Part shown: positions 59,156-64,000 of the stretch, piece after piece
How positions within the stretch are numbered: the first letter of the stretch is position 1
Layout: every line of letters begins with the position of its first letter
Assembly: GCA_031549185.1 (NCBI GenBank)
Contig: JAVBQG010000015.1
Span: 1-64,000 of the forward strand
Length of the DNA stretch: 64,000 bases
Direction: 5' to 3'
Origin: JAVBQG01 sp031549185
Lineage (GTDB): Bacteria > Synergistota > Synergistia > Synergistales > Synergistaceae
The notes under the pieces: generated by a model
What the model saw: only the letters and a program-made list of their open reading frames with translations
Told to the model about the DNA's origin: nothing
Database searches by the model: none
Made by a program: the position numbers and the translations under genes

Positions 59156-61035
59156 TATTCTGATATGATCTCTCCGTCGGCGGAAATTCCGAACATACCC
59201 GGTTTCAAATATGTAGCCAGGTCTTCAAGCAATTCTTTATTGTGAATCTGCTTTGCCAGGCCGACAAGCTCGAAAAGGAGTTTCGATGTGGGCCTCTTTT
59301 TAAACGATAAATAAAGTTCGGTCATTCCATTGACAAACGCATCTGGATTCTTTTGGGCCTGCGCAACATTTAGATATAAATATCCCATTTGCTCGCGGGC
59401 TTCATCTCGTGCCATAAGGTATTTTTCTGCCCCTTTGAGCTCATCGTGCTTCTGTTGTATTGTGCTTGGCTGTGCCAGGGCTTTGTACATCAATTGGTCT
59501 CCTTGCATCCCTCCGTACATGAAAATCAATCCGTACAGCGATACGCCGGCCATAAGTCCCCCGAAGCATTTGAAGACAAAATCGTTGTTCATCTTCGTCC
59601 ATTTCGTCACACTTGGTAACAACGCCTTATTTGCCATGGCGAAAGCCAGGGACATCCATACGGCATTTTCGATTCTATGGTAGGGCCTGCTGAAGAGCGC
59701 ATCGAACCAGAGCAGAAACAACATGGCCGCGCCCCAGATACATTCGGGGGGCAGCTTTTCATTTTTTATCAGCGCAGACATCAGTCTGTACAGCCACCAG
59801 AGACCGAGTAGCCCCAAGAGAATGGCTCCGATTAGCCCCGTTTCGCATAACCACTGTATGTATTCACTATGAGCCCAATAGGTGTACTGCCACTCGTATT
59901 CGGGGTTGTTCAAAAGTTCGGGGTGTTTCGCGAACATGATCCTCTGTCCGTCCAGAAAGTGCCACTTATATTGCCCCAGCCCCACTCCTGTCATTGGTTT
60001 TTGGAGAAAAACTTCCCAACTGGTGCGCCAGATGCTGATCCGATTCCCGATGGATGTCGGATTCTCCACCATATCCTTCATTTTGCTGACAAGCGCGATA
60101 TTGCGACCTGTTCCCAACATGGAACCCCCGGCCAGGACGATCACGAGCAGCAAAAAGACGACACCAAACAGCTTGGACGCCCTCTTCAGGGCCCTGCCCT
60201 CGCCGGTTCTCCAGAGCCCGGCGATCAAAACGGCAAAAGCGACGATCAGAGAGAGGATGGCGCCCCTGGTGGTCGAGCTCCATAGTCCCCATGAATTCAC
60301 CGCGAGAAAGAAGAGATTGAGAAGCACAACCGGTTTCTTCAGCAGGCCTCTCTCCTCCTCCGCGTCATCCATGTACGAGAGATGAAGATAAATACAGTTC
60401 AGAACGGCCATCGCGGTCCACAGGCCGAACATCTCCTGTTGAGCTGTGTTGCCGATGTAATTGCCGGGGACATCGAGAATGAACGGAAATCCTTTGTTCA
60501 GGCTTCTGATGAGCAACTCGGCAAAGAGTATGTTGACCGCGGCGTTGACGCTGCTGCCCCAGAGCAACGCGCGGTGAAATTGTTTAGAGATCGGCATATT
60601 GTATGTCAGAACGTATACCGCAAAGAGCGTAGCGAAGAAGAACCATTCTTTCACGTATCCAGAAAGGGACGGAATTTTGATCATAAGCGGCTGCGCCGTG
60701 ATGAGAAGAATCAATATAAGCCAAACGCCCGCAAACGGATCCAGTGTAAAGTTCGTTCGCCTGGCACCGTAGCGAAGCAGTTGCACTCCGGCAACGAGCG
60801 CAAGGAGCGCAATGGGGATCATCGCAACAAACCATTTCATGATATGGAGCGTATCGTACCAGGATCTGCCGGAGAATACGAGGTTGGGGATCGAAAAAGT
60901 GATGAAGAACGCGATATAAAACATCCACTTGGGCATCAGTGGTATGTTGCCTGGAGAAAGTTTTATCGTACCGGCGTTGCCCTTGAATTTCTCCTGTTTC
61001 TGCTGGGGTGACGTGTTTTTTTCAAAGAGTTTCAT
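59155..61035 (-). CDS. O-antigen ligase/polymerase-like membrane protein (WaaL/Wzy/PglL fold)
   Basis: A 626-residue inner-membrane protein with about 11-12 segments. The family signature is a periplasmic loop with FLQKPMTGVGLGQYKWHF (the xPxxGxG motif before it) and YWAHSEYIQWLCETGLIGAI, which matches the conserved His-Asn/Ser-Glu-x-Leu/Ile-Gln..ETG of O-antigen ligase/Wzy_C proteins. A C-terminal helical extension (residues about 525-626, ALAQPSTIQQKHDELKGAEK onward) is TPR-like, as in some PglL-type protein glycosyltransferases. It lies between the ParB-like gene and gspJ, overlapping both, which suggests work on secretion components or surface glycans. Confidence 0.82.
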   Translation of the reverse strand: MKLFEKNTSPQQKQEKFKGNAGTIKLSPGNIPLMPKWMFYIAFFITFSIPNLVFSGRSWYDTLHIMKWFVAMIPIALLALVAGVQLLRYGARRTNFTLDPFAGVWLILILLITAQPLMIKIPSLSGYVKEWFFFATLFAVYVLTYNMPISKQFHRALLWGSSVNAAVNILFAELLIRSLNKGFPFILDVPGNYIGNTAQQEMFGLWTAMAVLNCIYLHLSYMDDAEEERGLLKKPVVLLNLFFLAVNSWGLWSSTTRGAILSLIVAFAVLIAGLWRTGEGRALKRASKLFGVVFLLLVIVLAGGSMLGTGRNIALVSKMKDMVENPTSIGNRISIWRTSWEVFLQKPMTGVGLGQYKWHFLDGQRIMFAKHPELLNNPEYEWQYTYWAHSEYIQWLCETGLIGAILLGLLGLWWLYRLMSALIKNEKLPPECIWGAAMLFLLWFDALFSRPYHRIENAVWMSLAFAMANKALLPSVTKWTKMNNDFVFKCFGGLMAGVSLYGLIFMYGGMQGDQLMYKALAQPSTIQQKHDELKGAEKYLMARDEAREQMGYLYLNVAQAQKNPDAFVNGMTELYLSFKKRPTSKLLFELVGLAKQIHNKELLEDLATYLKPGMFGISADGEIISE

Positions 61036-62222
61036 CGATTCGCGGCCTCCGTATCCTCAAAGCCATATTGGCCCTTGTTGCGGTTTAAATCAACGGATAT
61101 TTCTACAATCAATGAACTCTGATCCATCTGTTTTACTTTCCATTGCGCGGGAACGCCATGGTCTCGATGTTTGTTGATGAGGGCCGCGAGGTCGTGCAAA
61201 AGTTCTCCTGCCGGGCCGTCGGAGACGCTCTTTTCTTTTTTGGGGACTCGTTTGCCGGAACCTGCTTTGTTCTGCCAGGTCTCCGAAAGGGTTTCGAGGG
61301 TTCGCGCGCTCAAATCCTCTGCAATGGCCTTTTGCGCCAGTTCCCCTTGTTCTTGAAGGGAGAGGCCGAGTAAAGATCGCGCCTGGCGTTCGCCCAGTTT
61401 GCCGGCGATGACAAGATCCTGTACGGAGCCGTCCAGTTTCAACAAGCGTATTTTATTTGCGATGGCCGCCTGCGAACGCCCCATTCGTTTGGCCAGTTCC
61501 GTCTGGCTCCAGCCTGTTTTGGCGAGGATGTCCTGCAGGCAGCGCGCCTCTTCGATCGCGGACAGATTTTTGCGTTGAATATTCTCCACCAGCGCAATGA
61601 TCTGCTGATGAACCGGGTCCGTCTCCATAACCATTGCGGGAATTTTTCCCAGCCCCGCCTTTTGGGCAGCTTTGAAGCGTCTTTCGCCGGCGATCAATTC
61701 GTAACCATTTTCCGTGCGCCTGACGAGAATGGGTTGCAGCACGCCGAGCTCCTTAATGGACTCGGAGAGCTCGAGAATCTCCTCCTCGCCCATCAACTTG
61801 CGGGGTTGAAAAGGATTGGGCATGATCTGGGAAAGAGGGATCTCCAGCAGTTTTTCACCGGTGTTCTCGCTGGGCCCCAAGGGGGAAATTATTTCCTGTG
61901 CGTCTTGTTGCTCCGTCTGTTTTTCGATTGTTTCCCCATGGGATGTCGATGTGGCCTCTCCCTCTTCCTGGGTTGAAGCCGAACGCAGTATGTCGGCAAG
62001 AAGAACGCTTTCTCCTTCGCTTACGCCCGCGTCGCTGTCTTTTTCCTGTTTGATCGCGGCATCTGCCGCTTCCTCCGCTTTGGAGAGCGCGTCGATCAAT
62101 TGAGTATTGATTTTGTCTTTTTCGATTTGCGACTCCTGAGGAAGCGGTGTTTCCGGTATCGCTTCTTCTCCCGGGTTTTTTAAGAAACGAAGAATGTCCC
62201 ACATTTTATCTGCCACAGCCAT
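61032..62222 (-). CDS. ParB/Spo0J family protein
   Basis: A 396-residue protein with the ParB fold. Residues 1-120 are an acidic, low-complexity extension (MAVADKMWDILRFLKNPGEE onward). The CTP-binding domain begins IPLSQIMPNPFQPRKLM, with LQPILVRRTENGYELIAGER, ERRFKAAQKAGLGKIPAMVM (GERR.KA) and VENIQRKNLSAIEEARCLQD. The helix-turn-helix is WSQTELAKRMGRSQAAIANK. The typical partner parA is not here, so this may be the chromosomal ParB or a paralogue. It is followed directly by the membrane protein at 59155 (4-base overlap) and preceded by dnaB with a 61-base gap. Confidence 0.88.
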   Translation of the reverse strand: MAVADKMWDILRFLKNPGEEAIPETPLPQESQIEKDKINTQLIDALSKAEEAADAAIKQEKDSDAGVSEGESVLLADILRSASTQEEGEATSTSHGETIEKQTEQQDAQEIISPLGPSENTGEKLLEIPLSQIMPNPFQPRKLMGEEEILELSESIKELGVLQPILVRRTENGYELIAGERRFKAAQKAGLGKIPAMVMETDPVHQQIIALVENIQRKNLSAIEEARCLQDILAKTGWSQTELAKRMGRSQAAIANKIRLLKLDGSVQDLVIAGKLGERQARSLLGLSLQEQGELAQKAIAEDLSARTLETLSETWQNKAGSGKRVPKKEKSVSDGPAGELLHDLAALINKHRDHGVPAQWKVKQMDQSSLIVEISVDLNRNKGQYGFEDTEAANR

Positions 62223-62283
62223 GCCCCCCGCGAACGGTTATTCTTTTTCCATTTGTTGATAAAGTATATATGAACAATCGAGT

Positions 62284-63642
62284 CTAAGCCATTCTCCTCG
62301 AGTACTCTCGGTTCACGAATCGAGAAAATTCTTTATAAAAAATTAAATCGACCTTCCCTGTCGGGCCGTTGCGATGTTTGGCCACCGCGACCTCGGCGGA
62401 GGGGTCGGCCGATTCTTTATCCTGTTCGTAGTAAGCGGGCCTGTACAAAAAGGCGACCAGATCGGCGTCCTGCTCGATTGCTCCGCTGTCTCGCAGATCC
62501 GAGAGCATCGGTCTCTTGTCGGAGCCGCGTTTTTCAACTTCTCGGGAGAGCTGAGAAAGAGCGATGACCGGCGCCTCGAATTCGCGTGCCACGCCCTTCA
62601 GCGCCCTTGAAATGTCGGAGACCTCCTGTTGGCGATTTTCCGATTTTCTGGCGTTGGCCATCAGTTGGAGATAATCGACAATGATCAGGCATCTTTGTTT
62701 GTGCTGTTTCGCAAAAAAACGCCGGCAGCGGGAACGTAGCTCCAGCGTGCTCAGCATCGAGCTGTCGTCGATGTAAATTGGCGATTTGCTGAGGCGCGCA
62801 ACCGCATTCGTCAACGAATTCCATTGATCGGGGCGGACATTTTTCGTCTGCTGAAGCTCTTTGAGGTTGATTTCTGCCTCGGCGCTCAGCAGTCGAGATG
62901 CAAGTTGTTCGGCGGACATTTCGAGGCTGAAAATCAGAACGGGAACCTCTTTATGCAACGCAGCAAATTGCGCGATGTTCAGAGCAAATGCCGTTTTGCC
63001 CATCGATGGACGAGCGGCTATGATATTGAGGCTGCCGGGTTGAAGTCCTCCCGTCAATTTGTCGAAATCGGAGAAACCCGTCGGGATTCCTTTGCCTACC
63101 GCATCCTCCGAAATGCTGTTTTCAAAGTTGTCAAAAGTTTCCACGACAACCTTGGAAACATGCTTGAACGAAGTTGTCGCGCCGTGTTTTGCGATCTCAT
63201 AGACCTGTTGTTCCGCTGTCGCCAAGGCCTCGGAACTCTCTATCTCTTCGCTGAGGCCAATTTTGGCGATGTCGGAGCCGACTTTGATAAGGCCCCTGTG
63301 AATCGATTTATCGCGGACGATCGAGCAGTGGTGTTCGATGTTGGAAGTGGTCGTCACCGAATCGACGAGCGTGGCGATAAATGGGGTGCTCCCAAGGCGT
63401 TCGAGCAGGTTTCGTTTGGTCAGCTCTTCCTGGAAAGTAAGCGAGTCGACCGCCCGGCCCTTGCTCGCCATGTCCGCCATAATTTCAAGTGCGATTCCGT
63501 GCCTCGGTTCGTAAAAATCGTCCGGTTGAAGGGTTTCCGTTACCACCAGCAGCGCATCTCCATCGAGCAGGCATGCGCCAAGAACCGCCCTCTCGGCTTC
63601 GAGATTGTTCGGAGGTACTCGATCAATTCCGGAGATGGACAA
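62284..63642 (-). CDS. dnaB: replicative DNA helicase
   Basis: Fork helicase, 452 residues. N-terminal domain NNLEAERAVLGACLLDGDAL, linker, and RecA-like C-terminal domain with Walker A IIAARPSMGKTAFALN, IFSLEMSAEQLASRLLS, IDDSSMLSTLELRSRCRRFF, IIVDYLQLM (Walker B), ALSQLSREVEKR and ADLVAFLYRPAYY. All standard. It starts with TTG at 63642, just after the rplI stop (TAG then two bases), so translation is coupled; no ATG is available near. It follows rplI in the common rplI-dnaB arrangement. Confidence 0.96.
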   Translation of the reverse strand: MSISGIDRVPPNNLEAERAVLGACLLDGDALLVVTETLQPDDFYEPRHGIALEIMADMASKGRAVDSLTFQEELTKRNLLERLGSTPFIATLVDSVTTTSNIEHHCSIVRDKSIHRGLIKVGSDIAKIGLSEEIESSEALATAEQQVYEIAKHGATTSFKHVSKVVVETFDNFENSISEDAVGKGIPTGFSDFDKLTGGLQPGSLNIIAARPSMGKTAFALNIAQFAALHKEVPVLIFSLEMSAEQLASRLLSAEAEINLKELQQTKNVRPDQWNSLTNAVARLSKSPIYIDDSSMLSTLELRSRCRRFFAKQHKQRCLIIVDYLQLMANARKSENRQQEVSDISRALKGVAREFEAPVIALSQLSREVEKRGSDKRPMLSDLRDSGAIEQDADLVAFLYRPAYYEQDKESADPSAEVAVAKHRNGPTGKVDLIFYKEFSRFVNREYSRRMA

Positions 63643-63644
63643 AA

Positions 63645-64000
63645 CTACTCGGCCTCGACGCTGAGAGTCAACTCCGCCTCCACTCCCGTGTGAAGTCGGA
63701 TTTTGAACGGGTACATGCCGAGCTGTTTGACAGCCTCGTCAAGTTTGATGTCCTTCTTGTCCACGGTCACGGCAAGTTGTGCTTCGATCGAGCTCGCAAT
63801 CTGTTGCGAGGTGACGCTGCCGAAAAGCTTGCCCTCCTCGCCTGCGCTCATCTTGACTGAAACTTTTTTGCCGCCGATTTTTTTCTTTACCTCGATCGCG
63901 TGTTGCTCTGCTTTTGCTTCTTTATTTTTCTTGGAGCGTTGCTGATCCTCCCACTCCTTTATCTTGGCGGGTGTTCCCTCCTGTGCAAGGTTTTTCTTAA
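63645..64000 (-). CDS. rplI: ribosomal protein L9, C-terminal part
   Basis: Only the 3' part lies in the window; the N-terminal region with the rRNA-binding domain is beyond the right edge. The visible residues begin KKNLAQEGTPAKIKEWEDQQ, the linker helix, then VKMSAGEEGKLFGSVTSQQI (the conserved GKLFGSVT) and KLDEAVKQLGMYPFKIRLHT (K.lG.y.v.v.Lh..v). The C-terminal ELTLSVEAE is typical. It precedes dnaB with 2 bases between stop and start. Confidence 0.93.
   Translation of the reverse strand, partial: KKNLAQEGTPAKIKEWEDQQRSKKNKEAKAEQHAIEVKKKIGGKKVSVKMSAGEEGKLFGSVTSQQIASSIEAQLAVTVDKKDIKLDEAVKQLGMYPFKIRLHTGVEAELTLSVEAE

Noticed and set aside
1..64000. CRISPR arrays, prophage or transposase genes
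   Set aside because: No regularly spaced repeats, phage structural genes or transposase motifs were seen; the only repeat found is the two-copy 101-bp element.

Overview
The window looks like chromosome of a Synergistota (Synergistetes) bacterium: a diderm, amino-acid-fermenting anaerobe. The reasons are a V/A-type ATPase operon, a selenoprotein glycine reductase operon, a B12-dependent ribonucleotide reductase, a DUF3798 periplasmic protein, and two neighbouring secreted proteins whose C-termini (Gly-rich stretch, Cys, Asn/Asp-Thr-Gly, hydrophobic helix, basic tail) resemble the Synerg-CTERM sorting signal. A secretin and type II secretion genes show an outer membrane. Almost all genes lie on the minus strand; only four (HPP protein, fliD, a TtcA-like gene and a PEP/pyruvate-binding protein) are on plus. 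The genus is inference; no rRNA is present.

Layout. 1-8290: V-type ATPase operon, read leftwards in the order H(G)-I-K-E-C-F-A-B-D, with D cut by the window edge. The K subunit carries the residues that bind Na+ in the Enterococcus hirae rotor. 8411-9725: tRNA-Val with promoter and terminator, an unknown protein and an HPP membrane protein. 9743-14465: large fliD facing a DegS/DegU-type two-component pair. 14607-17104: TtcA-like and PEP/pyruvate-binding genes, translationally coupled. 17182-21168: folB-pgi, glutaredoxin and a CNNM/CBS protein, bracketed by two inverted copies of a 101-bp element with terminal inverted repeats. 21259-25996: DUF3798, DUF368, and a dehydrogenase / TrpD-like / small-protein operon.

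26150-34633 is the metabolic centrepiece. Behind tRNA-Cys lies the operon trxA-grdA-grdC-grdD-grdX-grdE-grdB. GrdA and GrdB each contain an in-frame UGA read as selenocysteine. The operon has a sigma70-like promoter, a single-aptamer glycine riboswitch and a leader terminator, and a Na+-coupled SNF-family transporter gene lies upstream. Plausible logic (inference): amino acid enters with Na+, glycine switches the operon on, the reductase makes acetyl phosphate and ATP, and the V-ATPase couples ATP to the Na+ gradient.

34749-46029 holds RNA, DNA and division housekeeping (ymdB, rny, recG, divIVA, yggS, an HlyD-like protein) and a queD-HAD-nrdJ operon, then a DUF72 protein. 46141-49148 encodes the two Synerg-CTERM-like secreted proteins. 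49261-62222 is a tightly overlapping operon: a ParB-like protein, an O-antigen ligase/PglL-like membrane enzyme, then gspJ-K-L-M-N-C-I-D-E-F. No major pseudopilin gene (gspG) is seen. dnaB and the 3' part of rplI close the window.

Limits: all family names come from reading motifs and context by eye. The GspL, GspM, GspN and DUF3798 calls rest mainly on architecture and position.
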